Shown: positions 44,595 through 54,109, counted from the first letter of the stretch. The stretch is DNA of 64,000 nt from Microbulbifer sp. GL-2 (GCF_007183175.1 NZ_AP019807.1:682001-746000); one strand, 5' to 3'. Notes: generated by a model from the letters alone, not told the origin. Numbers and translations: made by a program.

Positions 44595-45332
44595 ATGCAC
44601 AAAAGTTTCTTCAGCTTACAGATTCTGTGTTGCGCTCTGCTCACCCTGGCGATATTGCTGCCCGCCATTTCCATGACACAAAATTCACAACTTGAGAGTC
44701 CCAACTCTCACGATATTACTGCCCAGGGCGCCGTTGCCTGGGTCGGTAAAGCCGAAACACTAGCACGCAGGGGGGAGTTTGACGCAGCCCTGCCTCTATA
44801 TGAGAAAGCCATCTCTGCACTCACCTTATACCCAGCACAACAGCAGGCCCTGCGTTACCGCTATGGCATTGTCCTAAATGCTCTGGGCGCTAAATCCCGC
44901 CCCGACCTCTACCCCCTGGCGCGCACCCAATTTCAATCCGTGCTGAATTACCTGGACTCCGGTGCTGAACTGCCACACTCCGCCGCCAGGGTACGCTCGG
45001 CCATGGCGCACACCTACCACCGACAGGCAGCCAGTGAGCCAACGGTGACCCAACGTGCCCACCTGCTGAACACAGCTTACCTCCTTTATAAGAGTGCTAT
45101 AGACGGCTTATCGGATCAGAAGGAGTGGCATAATCTGGCCATTACCTATTTCAATATCGGGCAAGTGTGCGAATGGCAGGGAAACCTGGAAGAGGCCATT
45201 GCATGGCTGGAATTGGCTGTGCAGCTTGACCTCCGACACAAACTGCCAGACCTGAAGGAGGACAGTGACTACCTGACCACATTGCGTCAACAGGTAGAAC
45301 CCATAGAGCAAAACCCTGAAACCCACCTTTAG
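44595..45332 (+). CDS. exported TPR-repeat protein
   Basis: 245 aa with an N-terminal signal peptide (about residues 1-25, hydrophobic LQILCCALLTLAILLPAIS). It contains TPR-like helical pairs, clearest at AVAWVGKAETLARRGEFDAA, with LYEKAISAL, and near the end at NLAITYFNIGQVCEWQGNLE plus EAIAWLELAVQLD. No enzymatic motif. Likely a periplasmic scaffold; the partner is unknown. Confidence 0.75.
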   Translation: MHKSFFSLQILCCALLTLAILLPAISMTQNSQLESPNSHDITAQGAVAWVGKAETLARRGEFDAALPLYEKAISALTLYPAQQQALRYRYGIVLNALGAKSRPDLYPLARTQFQSVLNYLDSGAELPHSAARVRSAMAHTYHRQAASEPTVTQRAHLLNTAYLLYKSAIDGLSDQKEWHNLAITYFNIGQVCEWQGNLEEAIAWLELAVQLDLRHKLPDLKEDSDYLTTLRQQVEPIEQNPETHL

Positions 45333-45358
45333 GCTTTTGAAAAAGCCCCGCTTTTTTC
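45332..45358 (+). terminator. terminator after the TPR gene
   Basis: GGCTTTT-GA-AAAAGCC followed by CCGCTTTTTT; an alternative pairing AAAAAGC/GCTTTTT is also possible. It begins at the stop codon of the TPR gene. Confidence 0.7.
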
Positions 45359-45849
45359 TGCTTGAACTATTTGACGGACCAGTCCCCTCGCTCTAAAAGC
45401 TATTCTGGCTCGAATTTGAAGGTTTTGAAGAACTGGTCACAAATAGTTACAGGGAAATATTTTACTTTTATGCCACTAATTAGAAAGCAGATCCTCTGCC
45501 ACGCTAGGTAATCATTAGAATGACATCGCTGTCAGCAAGGATTTGGCTGTTGGGCAAATTTCCTTTTTGAAAGACATTTAAATACATTTTCACAAAGAAA
45601 AAGGGTAAAAATAAGTATTTTTTCTTTTTTAAAAAATAATTTGAAGAATAAAGTTTCAAGCCTATATGTTCCGTCACCATTCCCCACAAGATTCTGTCAT
45701 CAAATAATAAAAAAGTTGATACCGCCTAAATCACCGGTAATATAGCCAGCGTTGATTAAATATTGATCAACGATTTCCAAAAACACTTGGAAATTTCACA
45801 AGCAGCTTTTGGCTTGTGACCATTTGATTCCTGGAGGTAATGGGACATC
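45359..45849. other. A+T-rich leader region before the 3D-domain gene
   Basis: About 490 bases with long A and T runs around 45590-45650. No gene is called in it. The last part would carry the 5' leader of the 3D-domain gene, which has a strong GGAGGTAA ribosome binding site at 45833-45840. Confidence 0.5.
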
Positions 45850-46251
45850 ATGAAACAGACTCTGCGTAATACAGCTTTTTTCCTCGCCGCTCTTCTTGCA
45901 ATTGGTGTAAGCGTCAACGCTTCCGCGGCAATTAAGAAAACCATGATCGTTGATGCAACTGCCTATAACTCTGTACCGGGCCAAACTGATAGCGACCCCT
46001 GGGTTGCCGCCTGGAATAACCGCCTGCGCCCAGGCGACAAGATCATCGCCGTATCCCGTGACCTGGAAAAGCACGGCCTGACCAACGGTGCCAAAGTAAA
46101 AATTGAAGGTCTGCCCGGTACTTACACTGTGCGTGACCGTATGAACAAGCGATTCACCAACCGTATTGACGTGTGGATGGAAAAAGATATTCGAAAAGCC
46201 CGAGCTTGGGGCAAGAAAAAACTGAAGATTGTTTTTGAACCGGTGAAGTAA
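45850..46251 (+). CDS. secreted 3D-domain protein (MltA-like double-psi barrel)
   Basis: 133 aa. Signal peptide at residues 1-27 (cleaved near ASAA). The mature part is a single 3D (Asp-Asp-Asp) domain: VDATAYNSVPGQTDSDPW with an early Asp pair, then LRPGDKIIAVSRDLEKHGLT, and the terminal VRDRMNKRFTNRIDVWM with the remaining Asp residues. This matches the catalytic 3D barrel of MltA and Rpf-type muralytic proteins, without other domains. It may cleave or bind peptidoglycan. It has a strong ribosome binding site and its own terminator. Confidence 0.88.
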   Translation: MKQTLRNTAFFLAALLAIGVSVNASAAIKKTMIVDATAYNSVPGQTDSDPWVAAWNNRLRPGDKIIAVSRDLEKHGLTNGAKVKIEGLPGTYTVRDRMNKRFTNRIDVWMEKDIRKARAWGKKKLKIVFEPVK

Positions 46252-46279
46252 GCAGACCTGATTTCAACGACCCTTTTGG

Positions 46280-46304
46280 CCCCGCCCTCCAGCGGGGTTT
46301 TTTT
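46280..46304 (+). terminator. terminator after the 3D-domain gene
   Basis: CCCCGC-CCTCCA-GCGGGG followed by seven T residues. Confidence 0.93.
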
Positions 46305-46366
46305 ATTATATCGATATCCAAAACTTGATACTTACTCTCAGAATAGAAATCCCTTCAACAATCGCC

Positions 46367-46900
46367 CTAGGGTTCTATCTCAGCAAAAATGCCCTTCAGC
46401 TCGTGGCACGCTTCATTTTCTAGGTGAAAAATGCTCGGCTGTTTATTTTCGTTATAGCGATGTTCCAAGCCTTCATCCCCCAATAAAATCAAATATTCCG
46501 ATTTGATCCACCTGCTACCGGTAAAATACTCGGTGAGCCACAACAACGATGGCTGCCCCTCATAACAATAACCGTAAAACATACGAGTTTTTTCTACCAA
46601 TTTCTTACTTAAATAGTCAATGTAGCGGCCCGGATAGGTATACCGGTCAGAGTCTTTGTCAGCCTGTACTTCATTCCCACTCTCTCCTGGGCGAGCGATC
46701 CGCTGGATAAAAATGGCTGGATTTTCATCGCAATCAATACAGTGACGGCCAGCAACAATAGCGTAACCGTGCAACTCAGAAATCAGTTGAGCTTCCTTGA
46801 GGTTGGTATTCAGCAACTGCCTGTTGGAGAGAAGCAGAGTTTCAGCGGAGGTTAAAGTGGTCAGCAGAAGCAAAAGAAGTAACAGGCAGCGCAGTTTCAT
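46367..46900 (-). CDS. hypothetical exported protein
   Basis: 177 aa with a clear signal peptide (residues 1-19, a run of Leu ending LTSAETL). The mature part has four Cys residues, including HCIDCDENP and YCYEG, and an aromatic-rich middle (RMFYGYCYEGQPSLLWLTEYF). No known domain was recognised. It lies alone on the minus strand. Confidence 0.7.
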   Translation of the reverse strand: MKLRCLLLLLLLLTTLTSAETLLLSNRQLLNTNLKEAQLISELHGYAIVAGRHCIDCDENPAIFIQRIARPGESGNEVQADKDSDRYTYPGRYIDYLSKKLVEKTRMFYGYCYEGQPSLLWLTEYFTGSRWIKSEYLILLGDEGLEHRYNENKQPSIFHLENEACHELKGIFAEIEP

Positions 46901-47115
46901 CGGGAAGGTAACCGCAGGCTAGGTAGCACCGCCGGAGACAAAGATTCCGCAGTTGCCTCGCGACGGCGCTGTGATTGGGTGTGCTGTCACACGGTCGCGA
47001 TTCCCTTCTCTTCTTAACCATAGCAGCTAGACACGCCGACGCCCCAAAGAGCTTCAGCTAGCCGCTGGGGCTCCACGCAGGACGCATCTCCTGCGCACGG
47101 GCAGGGGTGACTGAC

Positions 47116-47376
47116 TTACCAGTTACCGTCCACTTCCTGTACCGGGCCAACAAAGGTGGCAATCCCCTCCTCGCGCAAGGCATCCATAGCCTCATCCAAG
47201 GCCTCTTTTTCAGTCTCGAAGGAGTCCTCCCACACTGTGGAGTTATTACTCTCATCGACGATTTCGAGCAGCCAACCGCCCTCTCCGTCCTCATAAATAT
47301 CGATCTGGACGGATACTTCGCCCTCGCGGTAGATCTGGCTTAATTCCGACTCTTTCGGTGCAAATTCTTCGCCCAT
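47116..47376 (-). CDS. conserved hypothetical acidic protein
   Basis: 86 aa from ATG 47374-47376, preceded by GAGG at eight bases; the frame is open to 47424 without a start of similar quality. The protein is strongly acidic (IYEDGEGGWLLEIVDESNNS, then FETEKEALDEAMDALREEG) and looks like an alternating beta/alpha fold with WEDSF in the middle. No known domain recognised. It diverges from trhO across about 200 bases. Confidence 0.75.
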   Translation of the reverse strand: MGEEFAPKESELSQIYREGEVSVQIDIYEDGEGGWLLEIVDESNNSTVWEDSFETEKEALDEAMDALREEGIATFVGPVQEVDGNW

Positions 47377-47574
47377 TGGGTTCGCCTCGCTGTGACCCTG
47401 AAATATCGGCCAGAACTTTGACAACTTGCGGCCTCCCGGTCAACAACAAATCTGTGCAGGGGCAGCCTCTGAACCGCCTGCTAAATGTACGACAAGCAGT
47501 TTTATTTGCGATAAAATGCGCGGCGATTTTTTCTGCTCCGGATTTACGTTCCGGCCCGCAAATGAGGAAGTACC

Positions 47575-48588
47575 ATGGATCAATTCGTTGTATGTGCACT
47601 CTATAAGTTCGTCACCCTGAAGGACTTCGAGTCCCTGCGCGCCCCCTTACTGAACATTATGCTGGAACACAGCGTACGCGGCACCCTGCTGCTAGCCGGC
47701 GAAGGCATCAACGGCACTATTGCCGGCTCCAGAGAGGGCATAGATACGGTCCTCGCCCACCTGAAATCAGACACGCGCCTGGTCGAACTCGAATGCAAAG
47801 AGTCCTATACCGGCGAAATGCCTTTCCTGCGCAGTAAGGTCAAGCTGAAGAAGGAAATTGTCACCATGGGTATAGAGGGGATTGACCCTCTGCGCGTCGT
47901 CGGCACCTACGTCAAGCCCAAAGACTGGAATGCGCTGATCAGCGACCCGGAAGTCGTTGTAGTCGACACCCGCAATGACTATGAATTCCAGGTAGGGACC
48001 TTCAAGGATTCAATCAATCCTAAGACTGAAACCTTCCGCGAATTCCCCCAGTACGTTAAAGAAAACCTGGACCCGGCCAAGCATAAAAAAGTGGCCATGT
48101 TCTGCACCGGAGGGATTCGCTGCGAAAAATCCACTGCATATATGAAGGAGCAGGGCTTCGAGGAGGTCTACCACCTGCACGGGGGTATCCTGAAATACCT
48201 CGAAGAGGTACCCAAGGAAGAATCCCTATGGGAGGGCGAATGCTTTGTCTTTGACGAACGCGTCACCGTCAACCATGATCTCGATCGTGGCCAATACGAC
48301 CAGTGCAATGCCTGCCGTATGCCGATTACCATGGAAGATCAACAGTCCCCCCTGTTTGAACAGGGGGTCAGCTGCTCACACTGCCACGATAAAGTCAGTG
48401 AAGCCGATCGCGCTCGCTTTCGTGAGCGTGAAAAACAGATCCAACTAGCCAAAAAGCGCGGTGAGGAGCATATGGGCCAGGATGCCCGCAATCAGACTTC
48501 CAACAAGCGCCGGCAGAAAAAAGAGGAGCGCCAGCGCCAGGCTGAAGCCCAGCGCGCCCAGGCCCAGAAGCCAGCTCAAGCCAACTAG
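47575..48588 (+). CDS. trhO: tRNA uridine(34) hydroxylase TrhO
   Basis: 337-aa rhodanese-domain enzyme (YceA) that hydroxylates U34 of tRNAs in an oxygen-dependent, prephenate-independent way to form ho5U. N-terminal ferredoxin-like domain (LLLAGEGINGTIAGS), rhodanese domain with active-site Cys177 in MFCTGGIRCEKS, and a C-terminal Cys-containing segment (CNACRMPI, CSHCHDKV). The last 40 residues are Arg/Gln/Ala-rich, longer than in E. coli. Its stop overlaps the convergent gene's stop by 4 bases. Confidence 0.95.
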   Translation: MDQFVVCALYKFVTLKDFESLRAPLLNIMLEHSVRGTLLLAGEGINGTIAGSREGIDTVLAHLKSDTRLVELECKESYTGEMPFLRSKVKLKKEIVTMGIEGIDPLRVVGTYVKPKDWNALISDPEVVVVDTRNDYEFQVGTFKDSINPKTETFREFPQYVKENLDPAKHKKVAMFCTGGIRCEKSTAYMKEQGFEEVYHLHGGILKYLEEVPKEESLWEGECFVFDERVTVNHDLDRGQYDQCNACRMPITMEDQQSPLFEQGVSCSHCHDKVSEADRARFREREKQIQLAKKRGEEHMGQDARNQTSNKRRQKKEERQRQAEAQRAQAQKPAQAN

Positions 48589-48977
48589 AACTCCGCAGGC
48601 CTCGCCACCCCCTTTATCTGGGTGAGCCAGGCCTCAGCTTCTGTCTCGGCTATAAACTCCCTCGAACTATGCCTGCACAGACATGTTCCCCGCGTTGCCA
48701 ATGGCGAAGTGCAGCGGTTGCGCGGGTGTAAAACGGCAATATATGCCCGTTTCAGTACCGGGTGTTCCGCAATGTACTTGGTAAACTGCCGCTGCTCCTC
48801 GAGTGTAACTTTGGAGCGCGCATAGCGCAGGTCCAACAGCACACGCAGCGGTACCCTGTGCCGGTATTTTTCCACAAGCCTGGCTGCGGCTTCCATTTTC
48901 TCCGCAAAACCCACAGGCCCATAAAATAATATCCGCGCTATACCCCCTATCGGTCGATAGCTAATTTGAAAATTCAT
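48585..48977 (-). CDS. SpoIIAA-like/STAS-type hypothetical protein
   Basis: 130 aa from ATG 48975-48977 (MNFQISYRPIGGIARILFYG). The pattern of a short strand, a helix (AEKMEAAARLVEKY), and the hydrophobic strand RVLLDLRYARSKV resembles the SpoIIAA-like fold, where the LLD stretch follows a beta strand. The family is uncertain. It ends in the trhO stop codon by overlap. Function unknown. Confidence 0.65.
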   Translation of the reverse strand: MNFQISYRPIGGIARILFYGPVGFAEKMEAAARLVEKYRHRVPLRVLLDLRYARSKVTLEEQRQFTKYIAEHPVLKRAYIAVLHPRNRCTSPLATRGTCLCRHSSREFIAETEAEAWLTQIKGVARPAEF

Positions 48978-48979
48978 TG

Positions 48980-49102
48980 ATGAAAGCACTCGCGCTTTTG
49001 TCTTTGTTATTTTTATCGACTACAGCTTCTGCAATGCCTGTTGTGTGTCTCACCTGCAACAACGGTCCGCGCGGCTGCGGGGGACTTTTTACACGCTCCT
49101 GA
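48980..49102 (+). CDS. possible small secreted cysteine-containing peptide
   Basis: 40-codon frame. It begins MKALALLSLLFLSTTASA, a good signal peptide, and the predicted mature part (about 22 residues) has CLTCNNG and GCGG. There is no clear ribosome binding site, and the ATG sits head to head with the start of the minus-strand STAS-type gene, so its promoter would have to lie inside that gene. It could be a chance frame. Confidence 0.35.
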   Translation: MKALALLSLLFLSTTASAMPVVCLTCNNGPRGCGGLFTRS

Positions 49103-49647
49103 ATCCACCTCTACAACCCAAAAGCAGTACCGACTTGTCGGGCTGTTACCACCAAATACAAAATAAAAATCGCGCACCTATACCCGCTTTTTTCTCTCCT
49201 AAAAATTATTGGGTTTTCTCAAATTGAACTGCTTAGTAACCTTGACGGTCGCCAGTAAAAATACAACATAATTACTTGGCACTTTTTGCATAGGCGGCAG
49301 GCTGGGGTAATTACACGATCACCCGCCAGTATTCAAGGCAGATTCTCTCTAAAATACTGCAAAAACGGACAATCCATGTGTATTTCACACACAGCAGCCT
49401 ACAGTCACAAACACCGGAAAATATTTAAATTAAATGATTAGGATACCATTTGGCCAAAAACTACTGAACCAATAATTGGTACGCAATGGCCGAGCCTCTG
49501 GCCCGGCCATTTCTGCGGGCGTCACTCACACAACAGGAAATTCCATGAGAAAACGCACTGGAGAGGCCCAATATAGGGATATTTACCCCAGCGAAAAACC
49601 ACAAAAATAAAAAAATTAATTCTTTGTGATAAGCATCGCGATTGGGT
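49103..49647. other. intergenic region downstream of the Mrp gene, with hairpin
   Basis: About 545 bases, A+T-rich toward the middle. It contains AATGGCCG / CGGCCATT at 49485-49511, a perfect 8-bp stem with an 11-base loop but no T run; it may slow or stop Mrp transcripts. No gene is called. Confidence 0.5.
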
Positions 49648-50799
49648 TCAACTAATTTCGATTTCCGGCAGGTCTTCATCGCTACTGGCATTGAGCCAGA
49701 CCTGGGCGGCCGCTTTGCGGGCGATCTCCCGGTAAAAACCGGCAATTTCCCCTTCGGGGTCAGCGATAACACTGGGACAACCAGTATCCACATCGGCGCG
49801 GATTTTCTGTGCCAGCGGTAATTCACCCAGCAGGTGGGTATCGTATTCCTCCGCGATGCGCTCACCGCCACCTGTACCGAAAATCGGCTCACTATGGCCG
49901 CATTTAGAGCAAGTGTGTAAAGCCATATTTTCAACAATACCAAGCACCGGCACCGAGACCTTACGAAACATTTCCACTCCTTTGATAGCATCTTTCAGGG
50001 CCAGATCCTGGGGAGTGGTTACAATGACAGCACCGGCTAGGGTAGTTTTTTGCGCTAATGTCAGCTGGATATCACCAGTACCGGGAGGCATGTCCACAAT
50101 CAGGTAATCCAGCTCCTCTTTGGCATCGCACCACAGGGTTTGAGTGAGAATTTGATTGAGGGCACCACTGGCCATCGGACCGCGCCACACTGCCGGGGTC
50201 TCTTCAGTCATCAGGTAGCCCAATGACATAGTCTCGATCCCCTGGGCATCCACAGGTACAAAGAATTTCTGCTCCTTGACGTGTGGACGCACACCCTCAG
50301 TGCCCAGCATGGTGGGCAAGCTGGGGCCGTAAATATCCGCATCGAGCAGTCCTACACGAGCGCCTTCCACTGCCAGGGCCAGGGCCAGGTTAACCGCTGT
50401 AGTAGACTTGCCCACACCGCCTTTACCCGAGGCCACCGCAACAATATTTTTCACCCCCTGTAATGACTCAGGGGCATTAGCCGACGATGTGGCCGGGATA
50501 TCGCTGAACAACTCAAACTGCAGGCTGTTACCTCCCAGAGGGCCGCTTTTCAGCAGTGGCTCACAAGCTTCCATAACCCGCTTACGCCAAGATTCCTCCT
50601 GGCTCGCACAGGGGTAGCCGAGGCTAATGCCGACAACTACCGTGCCGTCCTCGTAACCCACTTCTATATCCGCATCCAGTTCGTCCAGTAGCAACCCACT
50701 GGCCGAATCGTGCAACTGACCAAGGCACTCAGCCAGGCGCTCCAGCTCTGCCTGAACATCCGTTGATAGCTCTTCATGGTCGTGATGATGATCGCTCAC
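49648..50799 (-). CDS. apbC: iron-sulfur cluster carrier protein Mrp/ApbC
   Basis: P-loop ATPase that binds and delivers Fe-S clusters. Numbering from the preferred GTG 50797-50799, which has GAGGGAG five bases ahead: a His-rich N-terminus (SDHHHDHEE), a MIP18-type (DUF59) domain, the deviant Walker A VASGKGGVGKSTT at about 122-134, and the cluster-binding CSKCG motif near residue 270. Length 383 aa. An earlier in-frame start at 50823 (MKRQEGDT) is less supported. It diverges from metG. Confidence 0.95.
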   Translation of the reverse strand: MSDHHHDHEELSTDVQAELERLAECLGQLHDSASGLLLDELDADIEVGYEDGTVVVGISLGYPCASQEESWRKRVMEACEPLLKSGPLGGNSLQFELFSDIPATSSANAPESLQGVKNIVAVASGKGGVGKSTTAVNLALALAVEGARVGLLDADIYGPSLPTMLGTEGVRPHVKEQKFFVPVDAQGIETMSLGYLMTEETPAVWRGPMASGALNQILTQTLWCDAKEELDYLIVDMPPGTGDIQLTLAQKTTLAGAVIVTTPQDLALKDAIKGVEMFRKVSVPVLGIVENMALHTCSKCGHSEPIFGTGGGERIAEEYDTHLLGELPLAQKIRADVDTGCPSVIADPEGEIAGFYREIARKAAAQVWLNASSDEDLPEIEIS

Positions 50800-50999
50800 G
50801 GTATCTCCCTCTTGGCGCTTCATGTCTGGAACGCATTGTGTCGGATGAATCGGCCCAGCGCCAGCAACAGGTTCAATCCGGCGACGCTTGCCACACCTCC
50901 CCGGCATAACACAAATCTGCTATATTCCGCGGTCTTTTGATGTTCTCCGGCCACTCCAGCGGAGCCTCCGGCCGCAACCCCTCAGCGATGGAAAAACCG

Positions 51000-53027
51000 A
51001 TGCCCGATACGCGCAAAATCCTAGTCACCAGCGCACTCCCTTACGCCAATGGCTCCCTGCACCTGGGCCACGTACTCGAATATATCCAGACTGATATCTG
51101 GGCGCGCTTTCAGCGCGCGCGCGGCAACGATTGCCTGTACATTTGCGCCGATGACGCGCACGGCACCGCAATCATGCTCAAGGCCGAGCAGTTGGGACTG
51201 ACCCCGGAGCAACACATCGCCAATATGCAGGCGGAACACGAGCGGGACTTCACCGATTTCTTGATCGGCGTAGATAACTATCATTCCACTCACTCGGAGG
51301 AGAATCGAGCGCTGTCCTCCATGATCTATCGCCGCCTCAGCGACAACGGCCATATCGCCTCGCGCACCATCACCCAGGCTTTCGACCCAGAGAAGCAGCT
51401 GTTCCTGGCGGATCGTTATATCAAGGGTACCTGCCCGCGCTGCAGCACACCCGACCAATACGGCGACAACTGCGAAGCCTGTGGCGCCACTTACAGCCCC
51501 ACAGAGCTGATCGACCCGGTTTCCGCGATTTCCGGCGCCACTCCAGTGGAAAGGGAGTCCGAGCACTTCTTCTTCACTCTGCCCGCCTTTACCGAATTCC
51601 TGCGCACTTGGACCCGCTCCGGTACCCTGCAAGATGAGGTCGCCAACAAGCTGGCTGAGTGGCTGGAAGAGGGCCTGCAGGAATGGGATATTTCCCGCGA
51701 CGCCCCTTACTTCGGCTTTGAAATCCCCGATGCACCGGGCAAATACTTCTACGTTTGGCTGGATGCTCCTATTGGCTACATGGCCAGCCTGAAAAATTAC
51801 TGTGACCAAAACGGCAGCGACTGGCTGGAGTACTGGAAAAAAGACAGCAGCGCCGAGGTGTATCACTTTATCGGCAAGGATATCGTCAACTTCCACGCCC
51901 TCTTCTGGCCGGCAATGCTGGACTCCGCAGATTTCCGCACTCCCAATAAGGTTTGCGTACACGGTTTCCTCACTGTGAACGGCAAGAAGATGTCCAAGTC
52001 CCGCGGCACTTTTATCAATGCCCGCAACTACCTGGACCACCTGAACCCCGAGTACCTGCGCTACTATTTTGCCGCCAAACTCACTGCCGGTGTGGATGAT
52101 CTGGACCTCAACCTGGACGACTTTATCGCCAAGGTAAATTCCGACCTGGTGGGCAAAGTAGTCAATATCGCTTCGCGTACCGCCAAGTTTGTGAGCAAAG
52201 CTGGTGGCAAGCTGGCTACAGGCCTGGCCGATGAAAAACTGTGGAGACAGTTTGTTGAGGCAGCCCCGCGCATCGCCGACAACTACGAGCAGCGTGAATA
52301 TGCCCGCGCCATGCGCGATATTATGGGCCTGGCTGACGCCGCCAATGCCTGGATTGCCGATAAGGCACCCTGGTCCCTGGCTAAACAGGAAGGCAGCGAG
52401 GCAGAAGTCCTGGCGATCTGCTCCCAGGGTGTAAATATGTTCCGCGCCCTGATCACCTGGCTCGCGCCGGTGCTGCCCAATACTGCGCAGAAAGCAGCGG
52501 AGTTCCTCAACAGTGAATTAAACTGGAACAACGCCATCACCCCGCTGGCAGGCCACGAGATCAAGAAGTTTAAGCCGCTCTTGCAGCGGGTGGAAAAAAC
52601 CCAGGTGGATGCAGTGATGGATGCCGCTCAGGAGTCCCTCGCACAACTGCAGGCTGAAACAAAGGCAGCCAGCGGTCCCCTGTCAGATGACCCTATCGCC
52701 GAGCAAATCCAGTTTGACGATTTTGCCAAGGTGGACTTGCGCATTGCCCTGATCGCCAAGGCCGAGCACGTGGAGGGGGCTGGCAAACTGTTGCGCCTAA
52801 CCCTGGACCTGGGGGGTGAAACCCGCCAGGTATTTGCAGGCATCAAGAGCGCCTACGCGCCTGAGGAGCTGGAGGGTAAGCACACCGTCATGGTCGCCAA
52901 TCTGGCCCCTCGCAAAATGCGCTTTGGCGTGAGTGAAGGTATGGTGTTGGCCGCCGGACCCGGCGGCAAGGACCTGTGGATTCTCGAGCCCCACGAAGGT
53001 GCCAAACCGGGCATGCGAGTGATGTAA
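51000..53027 (+). CDS. metG: methionyl-tRNA synthetase with C-terminal tRNA-binding domain
   Basis: Class I synthetase, 675 aa from ATG 51000 (MPDTRKILVTSALPYANGSL), close to E. coli MetG (677). HIGH-type motif HLGH at about residue 22, zinc knuckle CPRCSTPDQYGDNCEACG, and KMSKS in GKKMSKSRG near 334. The C-terminal EMAP/Trbp111 domain (FDDFAKVDLRIALIAKAEHV to GAKPGMRV) mediates dimerisation. An ATG four codons earlier (50988) is also possible. It diverges from apbC across about 200 bases, as often in Gammaproteobacteria. Confidence 0.97.
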   Translation: MPDTRKILVTSALPYANGSLHLGHVLEYIQTDIWARFQRARGNDCLYICADDAHGTAIMLKAEQLGLTPEQHIANMQAEHERDFTDFLIGVDNYHSTHSEENRALSSMIYRRLSDNGHIASRTITQAFDPEKQLFLADRYIKGTCPRCSTPDQYGDNCEACGATYSPTELIDPVSAISGATPVERESEHFFFTLPAFTEFLRTWTRSGTLQDEVANKLAEWLEEGLQEWDISRDAPYFGFEIPDAPGKYFYVWLDAPIGYMASLKNYCDQNGSDWLEYWKKDSSAEVYHFIGKDIVNFHALFWPAMLDSADFRTPNKVCVHGFLTVNGKKMSKSRGTFINARNYLDHLNPEYLRYYFAAKLTAGVDDLDLNLDDFIAKVNSDLVGKVVNIASRTAKFVSKAGGKLATGLADEKLWRQFVEAAPRIADNYEQREYARAMRDIMGLADAANAWIADKAPWSLAKQEGSEAEVLAICSQGVNMFRALITWLAPVLPNTAQKAAEFLNSELNWNNAITPLAGHEIKKFKPLLQRVEKTQVDAVMDAAQESLAQLQAETKAASGPLSDDPIAEQIQFDDFAKVDLRIALIAKAEHVEGAGKLLRLTLDLGGETRQVFAGIKSAYAPEELEGKHTVMVANLAPRKMRFGVSEGMVLAAGPGGKDLWILEPHEGAKPGMRVM

Positions 53028-53054
53028 TCAGTTCCCTGGGCGGGGCAACCCGCC

Positions 53055-53957
53055 CTAACGCAGTGACACTGCAATCAAGCCGGCACATACTAGGCCCACC
53101 CCCAGCAGCTGGGGCCTGTAGGCTGGTTCTTTTAAGAGCCAGATCCCCAGGCCTACCCCCAGCGGAATACTGAGCTGGCGCAGGGCCACTACATAGCTTA
53201 CGTTCTCTGTCATCGACATGGCCAGCAATACCAGGCCATAAGTAGCCCCCATCATCAGGCCTGTTACAACCCCCAACTTCAGGTCTCCCAGGCTCTGGGC
53301 CAACTGCGCGCGCCCAGCTCCTCCCAGGCAACCGAAAAGCAACCACAAGCCGCAGGCAAGGAATTGCATACCCAGGTAACTGTAAGCCATTGCCATGGGA
53401 GGCACAGCACCGTCGAGCGCCACTTCCAGGTAAATGAGAGCCCCCTTATCCGCCAGCGAATAGCCGACCGTTCCCAGTGCCGCCACCAGGGCCCAGGCAC
53501 AATCTGCACGCCAATATGCGCGCCAATGCCACTGGCGAAAATACACTAGTGGCACCAGTAAGCAGCCAATAGTAACCAGCAACATACCCAGCCAGGCGAG
53601 CCACGGGAGTCTCTGTCCCAACAGCACCGTTGCCAGGGCCACTAACAACACAGGCAGTGCCCGCGCTATCGGATATACCAACCCCATATTGGCGCGCTGG
53701 TAGGCCAACGCAAGCCCCCCCATATAAATCATCTGGAAAAAACCACTGCTTAGCAGCAGCAGCCAGAAAGAGCGCGGTAATGACTGTGCCTGGGACAACA
53801 CCCAAAAACCGAGGGGAAGCAACAATAAGCCCACACTTAGTGTGGCAATGCAGAAAAATGCAGGAGAGGGAGTGCGGGACTTTCCCAGTAAATTCCATCC
53901 CGCGTGAAGAAATGCCGATACCAGAACCAGTGTTGCCGCAGTTACCGATATTCCCAT
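53055..53957 (-). CDS. EamA-family (DMT) transporter
   Basis: 300-aa drug/metabolite transporter with ten predicted helices in two EamA repeats, for example LVLVSAFLHAGWNLLGKSRT at the N-terminus and LLGVGLVCAGLIAVSL at the end. The conserved ALPVLLVALATVLLGQRLPW-type segment of the fourth helix is present. Substrate not predictable. Start ATG 53955-53957, as the codon before it is TTG. It converges on metG. Confidence 0.85.
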   Translation of the reverse strand: MGISVTAATLVLVSAFLHAGWNLLGKSRTPSPAFFCIATLSVGLLLLPLGFWVLSQAQSLPRSFWLLLLSSGFFQMIYMGGLALAYQRANMGLVYPIARALPVLLVALATVLLGQRLPWLAWLGMLLVTIGCLLVPLVYFRQWHWRAYWRADCAWALVAALGTVGYSLADKGALIYLEVALDGAVPPMAMAYSYLGMQFLACGLWLLFGCLGGAGRAQLAQSLGDLKLGVVTGLMMGATYGLVLLAMSMTENVSYVVALRQLSIPLGVGLGIWLLKEPAYRPQLLGVGLVCAGLIAVSLR

Positions 53958-54109
53958 CAAGAGCCCTCTTCAATTGCGACAGAAAGGCCCGACAAACAAA
54001 CCGTAGCCACCCACACAGGACAGGTTGCGCATCTCTCCAGAGAAGCCATTGCAATCGGCGCCCACTACCGTAGCATTCCCGTACTCTGCACAGACACTGA
54101 GGAGGTTCC

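Noticed and set aside
45504..45689. 61-codon minus-strand frame in the A+T-rich leader
   Set aside because: Lys/Phe/Leu runs produced by A and T tracts; no ribosome binding site.
47036..47075. GCCCCA/TGGGGC stem downstream of the small acidic protein gene
   Set aside because: Only six outer pairs, an irregular interior and no T run; too weak to call a terminator.
49461..49991. 176-codon minus-strand frame at the end of apbC
   Set aside because: Mostly in another frame of apbC; the part beyond the apbC stop has no protein-like character.
51021..52040. 339-codon open frame on the minus strand inside metG
   Set aside because: Antisense of a full-length methionyl-tRNA synthetase. Val/Ala/Gly-rich translation with no motif; caused by codon bias in G+C-rich coding DNA.
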